Part shown: piece after piece, positions 34,606 through 44,127 of the stretch
Numbering within the stretch: the stretch's first letter is position 1
How the letters are laid out: the number at the start of each line of letters is the position of its first letter
From: Caminicella sporogenes DSM 14501
GTDB taxonomy: Bacteria; Bacillota; Clostridia; Peptostreptococcales; Caminicellaceae
Direction of reading: 5' to 3'
Assembly (NCBI RefSeq): GCF_900142285.1
Contig: NZ_FRAJ01000004.1
Span: 62,001 to 126,000, forward strand
Length of the DNA: 64,000 nucleotides
Notes under the pieces: model-generated
Database searches by the model: none
Told to the model about the DNA's origin: nothing
Seen by the model: only the letters and a program-made list of their open reading frames with translations
Program-made: the position numbers and the translations under genes

Positions 34606-35373
34606 TTAAATATTCATTATTTCTTTAAATTCTCCAGCTTTATTTCTACTTACTGATATTTTAACATTTTCTGCACCATTTAAAACTATTTGAAATGTAC
34701 CATTAAACCAGTTGTGAATTTCTTTAACTTCATCTAAATTTACTAAAAAACTTCTATGACTTCTAAAAAAATTATATTTTGATAATTTTTCTTCCATTTC
34801 ACTTAATGTATAATTAGTTGTAAATTGCCCATTTTTAGTTTTTATTATTGTATTTCTACCTACAGTTGTCAAATACAGTATTTCTTTTGGATTTAAAGGA
34901 ATATATTTGCCATTTTCATATACACAAATCCTATCTATCTTTTCATTTGGCTGATTTAACTTACTTATAAGTTTATTTAATCTCTTTTCTATATCAAAAT
35001 TAATATTTTCATTTGAAAATAAAAGTTTCAATTTTCTTACAGTCTTTTTTAATCTTTCCTTATTGATAGGTTTTAAAATATAATCTATTGCATTAACTTC
35101 AAAAGCTTTTATAGCATACTGATCATATGCAGTTACAAAAACTATTAATGGAATGTGTTCAAATTTTAAAATCTCATTTACTAAATCAAATCCGTCCATA
35201 CCTGTCATATTTATATCTAAAAAGACTACATCAGGTTTCCTGCTTTTTATCAACTTCAATGCACTTTCTCCATCAGAAGCCTCTCCAATTATATCTAATC
35301 CACCTATATCATTAAGAAGATATATTATTTCATCTCTAGCAGGCATTTCATCATCTACAACAATACATTTCAT
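34606..35373 (-). CDS. lytT: LytTR-family response regulator (LytT/LytR-like)
   Basis: A 255-residue response regulator. The receiver domain (1-120) has D8/E9 in VDDEM, the phospho-acceptor D53 in VVFLDINMTGMDG, and Lys in YILKPI. The C-terminal LytTR DNA-binding domain (about 145-255) has YLTTVGRNTIIKTKNGQFTTNYTLSEMEEKLS and FFRSHRSFLVNLDEVKEIHNWFNGTF. It overlaps the end of the kinase gene by four bases (ATGA), so the two are translationally coupled. Such pairs sense pyruvate or envelope signals, but no lrgAB or pyruvate transporter gene is nearby. Confidence 0.9.
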   Translation of the reverse strand: MKCIVVDDEMPARDEIIYLLNDIGGLDIIGEASDGESALKLIKSRKPDVVFLDINMTGMDGFDLVNEILKFEHIPLIVFVTAYDQYAIKAFEVNAIDYILKPINKERLKKTVRKLKLLFSNENINFDIEKRLNKLISKLNQPNEKIDRICVYENGKYIPLNPKEILYLTTVGRNTIIKTKNGQFTTNYTLSEMEEKLSKYNFFRSHRSFLVNLDEVKEIHNWFNGTFQIVLNGAENVKISVSRNKAGEFKEIMNI

Positions 35374-37094
35374 ACAATTCCTCCCTTTGTATTAGCTTTT
35401 AATTTAGGTATTTTGATATTAATAGTCGTTCCCTTTCCAAGTTCACTTTTTATCTCTAAACCATAAGCCGAACCGTATTTATACTTTAATCTCTTATCAA
35501 CATTTCTTAGACCTATACAGCTATCATTATCAGTTTCTAAAAATAATTTTTCTAAAATGCTTTTTTCAATTCCAACTCCATTATCAATTACGGATAATTT
35601 TACATATTCCCCTTCATCCTTAGCTATTATTTTTATTTCAATACCATCATTTATATTTTTAAGTCCATGCTTCACTGCATTCTCTACAATTGGTTGTAGT
35701 ATCAACGGAGGAATTTTTATTTTAAGTCCTTCTTCTATATCAAAATCTATTTTTATTTTATCTCCAAATCTGGCATGGACTATTGCCAAATAAGATTTTA
35801 TATGAAAAATCTCTTTATATATGTCTATTTCATCTTGATTTACTGTCATATTCTGCCTTAAATAATCTCCAAGATGTATTATAAGCTGTCTTGCTTTATC
35901 TGGCTTAGTCCTTATAAAAGAAGCTATTGTGTTTAGTGAGTTAAATAAAAAATGAGGATTTATTTGAGCCTGAAGTATTTTTAATTCAGTCTGAACGAGA
36001 AGCTTTCTCTGATAATCTATTTTACTGAGTTCAATTTGAGTTGAAAAAAGTTTAGCAAGCCCTTGAGCCAATTTCAAATCTAAACTTGTAATACCCGGTT
36101 TTTGAGATTTATATAATTTCAAAGTACCTATTACCTTATCTCTTTCTTTTAAAGGAAAAATAACTGCAGATAATAAACTGCATTTTTCATATTTACATCC
36201 TATTTCTTCTTTATTCTTGGCTACTTCATATTTTCCTGATTTTATTACTTTATATGTTAAATCAGTCATAGGTATGCTTCCACTTTTATGATGGTCGCTA
36301 CCTTCCCCTACATGAGCTAAAATTTTTTCATCATCTGTTATTGCAACTGCATCTATATCTGTCATATCATAGATTATTTGAGCAGTTAATTTTGCAGTTT
36401 CAGTATTAAATCCCTTTCTAAGATGCGGTAGTGTCTTATTGGCAATTTTTAAAATTAACTCTGCTTTTTCTGCTGCCACCTGTTCCTTTTCTAAAAAAAT
36501 TTGTTGAGTTATTCCTATAAATACAGCTATTCCTATTGAATTTACAAATATCATTGGAAACCATATAATTTTTACTAAGCTCAATGCCTGATTAAAAGGT
36601 TTAGCAATAACTAAAATAATCATCATTTGAACTATCTCTGAAAATGCCCCCATAATTAAAGCCCAAATCCAATCAGTTTTTACATTATTAAATTTTCTAC
36701 TGCTATACCCAGCAATCAGTCCTTCAACAACTGTAGATAATCCACAAGCTAATGAAGTAAATCCACCAATATCTATTACCCATCTATGTAGTCCAGCTAT
36801 AATACCACTTAAAATGCCAACAAAAGGTCCTCCAAGCCACCCAGCAACAAATACTCCTATGACTCTAGAGTTTGCGATAGCATCACTTCCGGGTGCCACA
36901 CCAATTTTAATCCCAGAATATGTACCAATTATGCCAAATACTCCAAATAAAATAGACATTGAAATTTTATCAACTAATGAAAGGTCTTTTTTTGTAACTA
37001 ATCTCTTAAACGTTTTATTTTTTGATAATAAAAAAGCTAAAATTATTATTATCCCAGACCTGCTCGTCAAATTTTGAAGCAATTGCAATATCAC
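35370..37094 (-). CDS. lytS: LytS-type sensor histidine kinase
   Basis: A 574-residue kinase with the layout of LytS. The N-terminal 5TMR-LYT domain has about six membrane segments (residues 1-200, GVFVAGWLGGPFVGILSGIIAGLHRW). A GAF domain follows (about 220-355). The His_kinase domain has the phospho-acceptor histidine in QINPHFLFNSLNTIASF, and the HATPase domain has PLILQPIVENAVKHGLKN and GIGLRNVDKRLKYKYG-like motifs. It starts with GTG at 37094, nine bases after AGGAG. It is an operon with lytT. Confidence 0.9.
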   Translation of the reverse strand: MILQLLQNLTSRSGIIIILAFLLSKNKTFKRLVTKKDLSLVDKISMSILFGVFGIIGTYSGIKIGVAPGSDAIANSRVIGVFVAGWLGGPFVGILSGIIAGLHRWVIDIGGFTSLACGLSTVVEGLIAGYSSRKFNNVKTDWIWALIMGAFSEIVQMMIILVIAKPFNQALSLVKIIWFPMIFVNSIGIAVFIGITQQIFLEKEQVAAEKAELILKIANKTLPHLRKGFNTETAKLTAQIIYDMTDIDAVAITDDEKILAHVGEGSDHHKSGSIPMTDLTYKVIKSGKYEVAKNKEEIGCKYEKCSLLSAVIFPLKERDKVIGTLKLYKSQKPGITSLDLKLAQGLAKLFSTQIELSKIDYQRKLLVQTELKILQAQINPHFLFNSLNTIASFIRTKPDKARQLIIHLGDYLRQNMTVNQDEIDIYKEIFHIKSYLAIVHARFGDKIKIDFDIEEGLKIKIPPLILQPIVENAVKHGLKNINDGIEIKIIAKDEGEYVKLSVIDNGVGIEKSILEKLFLETDNDSCIGLRNVDKRLKYKYGSAYGLEIKSELGKGTTINIKIPKLKANTKGGIV

Positions 37095-37296
37095 AATTTA
37101 CATCTCCTATTAATTTTTTCATTGACACCCTAATTATACCACAATTTGCAAAAGTTATTTTATAATTTAAGCTATTCTTAATTTATCAATCACTAAATTA
37201 AAAAGAATATATTCAATATAATATAAAGTCATATTTAACTAAAATTTGAATAATTATAAAAATGTCTAATTGTTATTGTAAAGGGGAAATATTGAT

Positions 37297-38841
37297 TTGA
37301 ATAGAAATTCATTTATATATAGTACAATAATCTTAGTAATTGCCAATTTCTGTGTTCGTTTTCTTGGTTTTACATACAGAATTTTTCTTTCAAGGTATCT
37401 AGGCTCTAAAGGTATAGGATTATATCATCTACTCTTTCACACTTTTTTAATTTTTATTACTATAACTACTTCTGGTATACCTATAGCAGTATCTAAAATT
37501 GTAGCACAAAAAAAATCTTCAAAAGATTTTAAAGGATGCCAAGATACATTATTTATAAGTATGTCTTTAGGTATTTTTCTCTCTTTTTTGATTTCTATAT
37601 TGCTCATTAAAAATACAAATTTTATTATAAAATATCTCTTGCAAAATAATAAATTATATGAAAGTCTACTATCTTTACTACCTGCTATAATAATAGTAAC
37701 TTTATCATCAATTTTAAGAAGCTATTACTATGGTATAAAAAATGTAAAACCTGTAGCAGTATCTCAAATTTTAGAACAAGTTATAAGAATTATATTCGTA
37801 ATAGGAATTTTGCACTTTTCAAAAATTATAAATATAAAATATTCTGTAACTATTGCCACATTGGGTATTTTTATAGGAGAGTTTGGAGGTCTTTTATACT
37901 TAATCTCCAAATTTGAAAGACATGAAAATTACGAAATTTATCAAAAAAAATACTCTAAACTTCAAAGTATATCTATTTTTTCTAATATAGTAATTATTTC
38001 TTTTCCCATTACAATTGCAAGATTTATATCTGTTTTAATGCAATCAATTAACATGTTTATTGTCCCTCAAAGACTTCAAATGGCAGGATATAACCTCAAT
38101 CAGTCAGTTGCAACTTTTGGAGAAGTAGTAGGTATGACCCTGCCTCTATTATTTCTTCCTTTTATCGTAACTTCAGCTATTGTAGTTAATATTATTCCTA
38201 ACATTTCAGAAGAAAAAATACATAAGAAATGGAATAATATTAATATAAAATCAATATTAGCTGTAAGAATTGCAATACTTATAGCTGTACCAATAGGATT
38301 TGTCTTCTTCTTTTTTTCCAGACCAATATGTACCTTTTTATATGATAAACCAAATATCGACATATATCTTAAATATCTATCTTTTACAGTTGTTTTTTTA
38401 AGTCTTCAGCACATTATATCTGGAATACTTCATGGAATGGGAAAACAAGTAATTACTACTATTACTCATTTAATTGGTATGTCAGTTCACTTTACATGTA
38501 TATATTTTTTGATACCTGATTCTAAAATAGGAATTATAGGCTTTCATATAGGTTTTTTCTTTTCAACTTTTATTACATTTATTTTAAATCTTCTTTTTCT
38601 TAAAAAATATATTCCTTTAAAGCTAAACTTATTTAATCATATCATAAAACCTGTTTTGGCTTCTTGTATAATGACTATATCAATGAAATTATGTTATATT
38701 ATATTATTAAAAAAACTAATACCAATAAAAATTACTATAATTATAACTACCCTAATAGGCAGTATAATCTACTTAACCTTAATTTTAATAACAAAATGTA
38801 TAAAAATCAAAACTATTAATTTTGTAATTTTTGGCAAATAA
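37297..38841 (+). CDS. spoVB: Stage V sporulation protein B-type flippase
   Basis: A 514-residue MOP-superfamily membrane transporter with about 14 membrane segments. SpoVB-type features are the N-terminal FVRFLGFTYRIFLSRYLGSKGIGLYHLLF, ITTSGIPIAVSKIVA, and GEVVGMTLPLLFLPFI. In Bacillus SpoVB is needed for spore cortex formation and is related to MurJ-type lipid II flippases, so a role in moving cell-wall precursors to the forespore is likely. It starts with TTG 37297 after AAAGGGG. Its presence supports endospore formation. Confidence 0.9.
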   Translation: MNRNSFIYSTIILVIANFCVRFLGFTYRIFLSRYLGSKGIGLYHLLFHTFLIFITITTSGIPIAVSKIVAQKKSSKDFKGCQDTLFISMSLGIFLSFLISILLIKNTNFIIKYLLQNNKLYESLLSLLPAIIIVTLSSILRSYYYGIKNVKPVAVSQILEQVIRIIFVIGILHFSKIINIKYSVTIATLGIFIGEFGGLLYLISKFERHENYEIYQKKYSKLQSISIFSNIVIISFPITIARFISVLMQSINMFIVPQRLQMAGYNLNQSVATFGEVVGMTLPLLFLPFIVTSAIVVNIIPNISEEKIHKKWNNINIKSILAVRIAILIAVPIGFVFFFFSRPICTFLYDKPNIDIYLKYLSFTVVFLSLQHIISGILHGMGKQVITTITHLIGMSVHFTCIYFLIPDSKIGIIGFHIGFFFSTFITFILNLLFLKKYIPLKLNLFNHIIKPVLASCIMTISMKLCYIILLKKLIPIKITIIITTLIGSIIYLTLILITKCIKIKTINFVIFGK

Positions 38842-38855
38842 AAATATATGCAAAA

Positions 38856-39048
38856 ATAATTAACCCAAGATGCCGTATCCTTGTAAATTCACACCCGGTA
38901 TCACCTAGGTGGGTGTCCTATTCTATGCTTTTGACTTCCACTTATTATTTTAATTGTTTGTGGCCTGTCATACACATAGAAACCCGAACTCCCGGATGTT
39001 TGCTGGTGGTTGAATTTCAAGGAATCACGAACATCTCAGGCTCTTTAC
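38856..39048 (-). ncRNA. ssrS: 6S RNA
   Basis: On the minus strand a transcript of about 190 nucleotides would fold into one long, interrupted hairpin. The 5' end CCTGAGATGTTCG is nearly identical to the start of E. coli 6S RNA (CTGAGATGTTCG). It pairs with the 3' end CGGCATCTTGGG without a break over the terminal nine base pairs, with G-U pairs. A further inner helix joins TTCCTTGAAATTC with GAATTTACAAGGA. An open central bubble (around TCCGGGAGTTCGGG...) mimics promoter DNA. 6S RNA binds the RNA polymerase-sigma-A holoenzyme and lowers transcription in stationary phase. End positions are estimates. Confidence 0.92.
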
Positions 39049-39055
39049 TAAATAT

Positions 39056-39061
39056 ATTATA
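39056..39061 (-). promoter_or_regulatory. -10 element of the 6S RNA promoter
   Basis: TATAAT on the minus strand, seven bases upstream of the expected 6S RNA start near 39048. A -35 element is weak (TTTTAT at 17-bp spacing). It lies directly after the stop codon of the nucleoid-associated protein gene. Confidence 0.7.
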
Positions 39062-39087
39062 ACTCAAATCCATTGAAAATAAAAGTC

Positions 39088-40125
39088 CTATTTCTCAACT
39101 ATGCTGCGTACATTCTTAACTATAATATCTACTGTCCCATCACCATTTCTCTTTATATTAAATTTCATCATATCATCAAAATCTTCAAATATACCTTTAA
39201 TTTCAAAACCGGTATCCGTTTTTATCACTTTCTTATTCATCTTTTTATTAACCCAACTCTTATCGATTTCAAATGGTTGAGCCGGGTCTATCCCTTGCTC
39301 TTCAAAATTTAAAATAAATTTTTCTCTTATACTTTCATCATCTTTAAAAATATTTTCAGATATCTTCTGTATATCAACTTCTATATCATTCTTTAAAACA
39401 TTATTAACTTCTTCTCTAACTTCAAGTGCTTTTTCCAAATCTTCTTTTAAATTTTTTCTAGTCCACTTTTCAACGGCTTTTTTTAACATTTTGGTTTTAT
39501 ATTTATTGTCAATAATTATTTCACTATTTAAAAATTCATCTATAAAAAATCTTGCTATTTCACTATCTTGTGAATAATTTTGCTTATCTAATACAATCAT
39601 ATCATAATCATTTTCATCATTTAAATTTCTTATAAAAGCACATTTTTGCAGTTTTTGATTTAAACCCGGTAGTCCTATATCTTGGGGAATTATAGATACT
39701 TTAAAATAATTTTCAATATATTCTATTTCATGCACAAATGATTTTTGGTAATCTAATTTTAATATACCTATATATTTTGAATCATTTGAAGAAAATATAC
39801 ATACAACTAAATCACATGAAGATATGTTATTATTTGTCTTCATTATTCTAAACATTCGATTTGCTATCTTTTTTGATGCTTCAATAAAATTTTCTTCATT
39901 ATCAAATATCTCTTTACAAGCCTCCATTACACTATTCTTTCCTAATCTAAATTTTGCCTTTCTATTGTCATCATCTCTTAAAGATTTAATTATATGCTTT
40001 ACTAAAAATTCATGTATTTCTTCATCTATTTCTTGTTCAATTTCACCTAAAATTGGAGTATCGCTATTATTATCTAAAATGTGAACGATTGCTCTTTCAA
40101 CTATAATAGATTCTATATCCTGCAT
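39088..40125 (-). CDS. Nucleoid-associated protein (YejK/NdpA family)
   Basis: A 345-residue protein of the 37-kDa nucleoid-associated family. Visible segments are the N-terminal IIVERAIVHILDNNS, DLVVCIFSSNDSKYIGILKLDYQKSFVHEIE in the first half, IIPQDIGLPGLNQKLQKCAFIRN, and the C-terminal EIKGIFEDFDDMMKFNIKRNGDGTVDIIVKNVR. E. coli YejK associates with the nucleoid and topoisomerase IV; the role in Firmicutes is not established. The 6S RNA gene follows directly. A GAGGAG site precedes the ATG. Confidence 0.85.
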   Translation of the reverse strand: MQDIESIIVERAIVHILDNNSDTPILGEIEQEIDEEIHEFLVKHIIKSLRDDDNRKAKFRLGKNSVMEACKEIFDNEENFIEASKKIANRMFRIMKTNNNISSCDLVVCIFSSNDSKYIGILKLDYQKSFVHEIEYIENYFKVSIIPQDIGLPGLNQKLQKCAFIRNLNDENDYDMIVLDKQNYSQDSEIARFFIDEFLNSEIIIDNKYKTKMLKKAVEKWTRKNLKEDLEKALEVREEVNNVLKNDIEVDIQKISENIFKDDESIREKFILNFEEQGIDPAQPFEIDKSWVNKKMNKKVIKTDTGFEIKGIFEDFDDMMKFNIKRNGDGTVDIIVKNVRSIVEK

Positions 40126-40240
40126 AGAATTACTCCTCTCAAAATACTTAATATGATATAATGAAATAAGATTTTTTTCCGAAATATATTATATAGGAAA
40201 AGAATATATTATTCTACTTTTAAAATAATGAGGTGAAAAA

Positions 40241-40696
40241 ATGCCTTTAAAAATTTCTGATATTAATAATAAAAATAGATTTAATTCCATAGTAACTAAA
40301 GAAAATACAAAAATTGCAAAAAATACTAATAACAACTTTTCATTGACTTTTAATAAATTATATGGAGATTCTATTCAAGAAAAGTTACAAAATCTCTTAA
40401 CTCAAATTGACAGTCAGGCTAGTAAAATAGAAAAAAAATTTGAATTAAGTGAAGTTTTAAAATACAAAAAATTAGTAAAAGAATTTTTAAATATTGCAGT
40501 AAATAATTCTCATAAATTCTCTAAAGAAAGTTTTTTAGACAGACGTGGCAGACACAGAGTCATGTCTTTAATAAAAAAAGTAGACAACGAACTAGAAGAC
40601 CTTACAAAAAAATTTTTACAAAAAGAAAAATCCAATTTAAGCATTTTAAAAAAGTTAGATGAAATACGTGGATTGTTAATAGACATATTTATGTAA
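40241..40696 (+). CDS. YaaR family (DUF327) protein
   Basis: A 151-residue helical protein of the YaaR family: SIQEKLQNLLTQIDSQASKIEKKFELSEVLKYKKLVKEFLNIAVNNSHKF and DRRGRHRVMSLIKKVDNELEDLTKKFL. In Bacillus yaaR sits beside holB; here it stands alone next to an rluA-type gene. The function is unknown. GAGGTG precedes the ATG. Confidence 0.88.
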   Translation: MPLKISDINNKNRFNSIVTKENTKIAKNTNNNFSLTFNKLYGDSIQEKLQNLLTQIDSQASKIEKKFELSEVLKYKKLVKEFLNIAVNNSHKFSKESFLDRRGRHRVMSLIKKVDNELEDLTKKFLQKEKSNLSILKKLDEIRGLLIDIFM

Positions 40697-40700
40697 TATA

Positions 40701-40718
40701 GGGGAGAATTCATTCCCC
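40701..40718. terminator. Terminator between convergent genes
   Basis: GGGGAGAAT/ATTCCCC-type hairpin in the 13-base gap between YaaR and the RluA-type gene, overlapping the stop of the latter. The T-tracts on both sides are short. Confidence 0.6.
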
Positions 40719-41624
40719 CCTCAACTTTTGTAATAACTGTTTTATATCTACTGGAATTTCAGCTCTTACAAAAATTTCTTTTTGAGTTCTAGGTTGCAAA
40801 AATTTTAAGCTTTCGGCATGTAAAGCTTGTCTGCTAATTAAATTATTACTATCTGTATCACCATACAATTTATCTCCAACAAGTGGATGTCCTATATGTT
40901 TCATATGTACTCTTATTTGATGTGTTCTTCCCGTTTCTAATTTTAATCTTACTAAAGTAGCATTTTTAAATCTTTCAATTACTTCATAATGAGTAATTGA
41001 CCTCTGTCCACTTTCAATAACTTTTCTAATCATGGGTTCATCACCACTTAATCCAATTTTTTCATCTATAGTTCCAAAATCTTTTTCAATTACTCCTCTT
41101 ACAACTGCAATATAACTCTTCTCGACTATATTATTTTGCATTTGTTTAGATAAAATCTGCTGTGCAAAAGGATTTTTAGCTATCATTAAAAGTCCAGATG
41201 TATCCCTGTCAAGTCTATTAATAAATCTGATTTTAAATGTTTCTTTTCTATTTAAAAGCAGATTTGCTATACCATTTGCAATTGTATTATCTGGATGGCT
41301 CTTAGTAGGATGAACAACTATATAGGGTTGTTTATTAATAATTAACAAATCAACATCTTCATATACTACATCTATTGGAATATTTTGAGGCTCAAATTTA
41401 TTTTTTTCATCTTCCATGATTACTTTTACTACATCACCTTCTCTTAGTCTGCTATCTAAAGATATATTATTATCATTTACAAATATTTTTTTATTTCTTT
41501 TAGCTTTTCTAGTTAATCTACCCGATAATTTCATTTTTTTATACAGTATATCTCTCAATGTCATTCCACTTTCTTCAGTATTGACTTTATATATTAAAGT
41601 ACTGCTATCTTCTATATTATTCAT
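40710..41624 (-). CDS. RluA family rRNA pseudouridine synthase
   Basis: A 304-residue RluD-like enzyme that isomerises uridines in 23S rRNA. An N-terminal S4 RNA-binding domain (about 10-80) contains RLTRKAKRNKKIFVNDNNI. The catalytic domain has INRLDRDTSGLLMIAKN with the essential Asp, VVRGVIEKDFGTIDEKIG, and the HQIRVHMKHIGHPLVGDKLYG signature. The ATG at 41624 has GGAG nine bases upstream; the frame extends another 15 bases across that site. It is monocistronic. Confidence 0.92.
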   Translation of the reverse strand: MNNIEDSSTLIYKVNTEESGMTLRDILYKKMKLSGRLTRKAKRNKKIFVNDNNISLDSRLREGDVVKVIMEDEKNKFEPQNIPIDVVYEDVDLLIINKQPYIVVHPTKSHPDNTIANGIANLLLNRKETFKIRFINRLDRDTSGLLMIAKNPFAQQILSKQMQNNIVEKSYIAVVRGVIEKDFGTIDEKIGLSGDEPMIRKVIESGQRSITHYEVIERFKNATLVRLKLETGRTHQIRVHMKHIGHPLVGDKLYGDTDSNNLISRQALHAESLKFLQPRTQKEIFVRAEIPVDIKQLLQKLRGE

Positions 41625-41726
41625 ATTATCACTCTCCAATCATTTTTATAAATTTTGAAGGAATTTTTTAATTATTCCAGAATAATACTAAAGATAAATA
41701 ATTATTCTTGAAAAAGGAGTATAAAT

Positions 41727-42536
41727 ATGGAGCAAAATTATAGAGCAATCAACATAGTATCAAACAACAAACCTCTTTCACTTGAAACAGCTAGAATTCT
41801 TAAATACAAATTAGAAAAAAACGACTTCATTGTACCCGATGTATTCGATTATAATGCAGAATTAATTATTTGTATAGGGGGAGACGGCTCTTTTCTCAGA
41901 ACCGTTCATAAATATGGTTTTCCAAACATACCCATCGTAGGTATTAATACCGGTCATTTAGGTTTTTTTCAGGAATTATCTCCCTATGAATTAGATGAAT
42001 TTATCTATAAATACAAAAGAGGCGAATATTTTATTGATAAGATAAATCCCGTTGAAGGAATTATTTGTACAAGAAAAAGCTGTATTGAAATACTTGGAAT
42101 TAACGAAATAGTAATTAAAGGAGATAAATCTACTACCATCCACTTAAATTTATCTTTAGATAAAAGTTTTTTAGAAAAATTTAGTGGAGATGGTATACTT
42201 ATTTCTACACCTACAGGCAGTACTGCTTATAATTATTCCTTGGGCGGAAGCATTGTAGACCCAAGACTAAACCTCATGCAAATTACACCTATAGCTCCAA
42301 TTAATACTACAGCCTATAGGTCCTTTACATCAAGTATTGTTGTTCCTAAATATTCTACAATTAAAATTCATCCAGAATATAGATATGAAAATTCTATTTT
42401 AATTATCAGTGATGGTATGGAATACAGATATAGTTCTATTGTAGAAATACAAATTAAATTATCAGAATTAGAAATACAACTTATGAGATTAAAAGAATAT
42501 AACTTTTGGAATAGAGTAAAAGAAAAATTTTTATAA
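41727..42536 (+). CDS. nadK: NAD(+)/NADH kinase
   Basis: A 269-residue kinase that phosphorylates NAD to NADP. The GGDGS motif is at 51-55, VGINTGHLGFFQEL follows at about 72-86, and the NE/D-type SGDGILISTPTGSTAYNYSLGGSIVDP is near 150-176. The length is typical for Firmicutes PpnK. AAAAGGAG precedes the ATG. A bidirectional terminator follows. Confidence 0.93.
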   Translation: MEQNYRAINIVSNNKPLSLETARILKYKLEKNDFIVPDVFDYNAELIICIGGDGSFLRTVHKYGFPNIPIVGINTGHLGFFQELSPYELDEFIYKYKRGEYFIDKINPVEGIICTRKSCIEILGINEIVIKGDKSTTIHLNLSLDKSFLEKFSGDGILISTPTGSTAYNYSLGGSIVDPRLNLMQITPIAPINTTAYRSFTSSIVVPKYSTIKIHPEYRYENSILIISDGMEYRYSSIVEIQIKLSELEIQLMRLKEYNFWNRVKEKFL

Positions 42537-42542
42537 CAAAAA

Positions 42543-42581
42543 TAAAGGCATTAACTTTTACTACTTTAGGTTAATGCCTTT
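42543..42581. terminator. Bidirectional terminator
   Basis: AAAGGCATTAAC pairs perfectly with GTTAATGCCTTT around a 14-base loop, between nadK and the convergent hypothetical gene. Confidence 0.85.
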
Positions 42582-42586
42582 ACTAA

Positions 42587-43159
42587 TTATATTTCATACT
42601 CTAATATTAAAAATGTACTTGTTGCTTCTTCTTTTATCAATATGTAATGTTTAAAATTCAAATCACAAAATTCTATTATTTCCTTTACATCTACATTTCT
42701 ACTTTTTATATCTAAAATATTAACCGAAACCTCTATCCATCCATTTCTAATCAAAGATTTTTCTGCTTTTTTACTTATTAATTCTTTTGGAACTGAACCA
42801 AAGACATTTCCCTTAATAGTTTTATGTTCTGTCCAAAATTTATTATGTATATCTAAAATACCTGCCTCCTTTAACTCATTAGTTCTTTCTTTGCTAAATT
42901 CTAATAAATAATCACCTTCATAATAATTTTTTTTCTTTACAGGCTTATACATAAAATCTATTCTATTTATTATTTTACAATCAATTTTTATAAAGTTAGT
43001 TTTTTCTTTTATAGAACTATCTAATAAATTTTTCTTTAATCTTTTTAAAATAAATATCATCTCATCAACACTTTCAATTGCTCTGCTTCTATCACTGCAA
43101 TGAATATTTTTTTCAAATTCTATTAAAGCTCTTTTTAAAGCATAAACCTCTTGCTCCAT
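42587..43159 (-). CDS. Hypothetical protein, 190 residues
   Basis: No family is recognised. Residues 1-50 are two helices (EQEVYALKRALIEFEKNI, VDEMIFILKRLKKNLL). The rest is alpha/beta with KGNVFGSVPKELISKKAEKSLIRNGWIEVSVNILDI and the C-terminal YILIKEEATSTFLILEYEI. It is probably cytoplasmic. The ATG at 43159 has GGAGGG at seven bases; the longer frame to 43174 crosses that site. Confidence 0.65.
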   Translation of the reverse strand: MEQEVYALKRALIEFEKNIHCSDRSRAIESVDEMIFILKRLKKNLLDSSIKEKTNFIKIDCKIINRIDFMYKPVKKKNYYEGDYLLEFSKERTNELKEAGILDIHNKFWTEHKTIKGNVFGSVPKELISKKAEKSLIRNGWIEVSVNILDIKSRNVDVKEIIEFCDLNFKHYILIKEEATSTFLILEYEI

Positions 43160-43541
43160 CAATTTTCCCTCCACTAATTAACACCTAAAGTATCTACTTT
43201 TTTAAATATAAGATGTTAACAAATATTTAAATTAAAATAAATCTATTTTTTATATTTACATGTAAATCATAAATTAAAATAAAAAATGTAAAATTAGCAT
43301 AATTTCGTCTATAAATAAAAAATATAATATATGAAAAAATACGTTAAAATAAATATATTCCGTATTTATTTTACTATTTTACTATCATTATAGCAGAGAA
43401 AAGTAATTCTATAAATCAAATATATATAATATAAAAGTCCCAAATAAAATGTTAAAATATATTTTATCATAAAAAAACTATTTGTAGAAAAATGCAATAT
43501 ACACATTAAAAAATTTACGGAAAGGAGTTAAAAGACTATTT
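43160..43541. other. 382-bp AT-rich non-coding region
   Basis: No ORF with a ribosome binding site is visible. It contains a TTTACATGTAAA palindrome at about 43255-43266 and an inverted repeat AAAATAAATA...TATTTATTTT at about 43346-43373. Promoters for the divergent genes at 43159 and 43542 must lie here, but none stands out from the AT-rich background. Confidence 0.5.
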
Positions 43542-44045
43542 ATGAAAAAGGCTGTTTTTTTAGATAGAGATGGTGTGATTAATGATAATTCTATTCCTGT
43601 AAATAAACCTGAAGATTTAAAAATTTATCCTTGGACTTCAGAGGCCATATCAAAGTTAAATAAAGCAGGTTATTATGTCTTTGTTATTACTAATCAAGGT
43701 GGAATAGAGATGGGATATTTTACTGAAAACGATTTAAAAAATATTCACAATAAAATGATTAAAGAAATAAATCTTGGTGGAGGTATTATAGACGATATAG
43801 AATATTGTCCGCATTTTAAAACTAAATGCGAATGTAGAAAGCCTTCTTCTGGTATGATAATTAAATTAGCTAAAAAATATAATATCAAATTAAGTCAATC
43901 ATACATGATAGGTGATAGAGATGTAGATATTGAAGCTGGTATTAATGCAGGGTGTAAAACAATAAAAATTGGAGAAAATTATAAAAGAGCTGACTATACT
44001 GCTAAAAATCTTTTAGAAGCAGTTAATATTATACTAAAAAAATAA
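43542..44045 (+). CDS. HAD-IIIA phosphatase, GmhB-like
   Basis: A 167-residue histidinol-phosphatase/GmhB-type HAD phosphatase. The catalytic D8-x-D10 in FLDRDGVIND, ITNQGGI, a zinc-binding set CPHFKTKCECRKP (Cys/His near 93-105), and MIGDRDVDIEAGINAGC are all present. GmhB removes the C7 phosphate of heptose bisphosphate. This organism should lack LPS heptose, so the substrate may be another sugar phosphate. GGAAAGGAG precedes the ATG. The glycolipid glycosyltransferase gene follows after 82 bases. Confidence 0.85.
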   Translation: MKKAVFLDRDGVINDNSIPVNKPEDLKIYPWTSEAISKLNKAGYYVFVITNQGGIEMGYFTENDLKNIHNKMIKEINLGGGIIDDIEYCPHFKTKCECRKPSSGMIIKLAKKYNIKLSQSYMIGDRDVDIEAGINAGCKTIKIGENYKRADYTAKNLLEAVNIILKK

Positions 44046-44127
44046 ATATAAAACATGCCATTTAAAACTAAAATAAAAAATTTATTAATATGTTAAATTT
44101 TGCAGTCATATAAATGGAGGAATTATA

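Noticed and set aside
37227-37262. Sigma-E promoter of spoVB
   Set aside because: A GTCATATT -35-like element is present, but no CATACA-type -10 lies at the right spacing.
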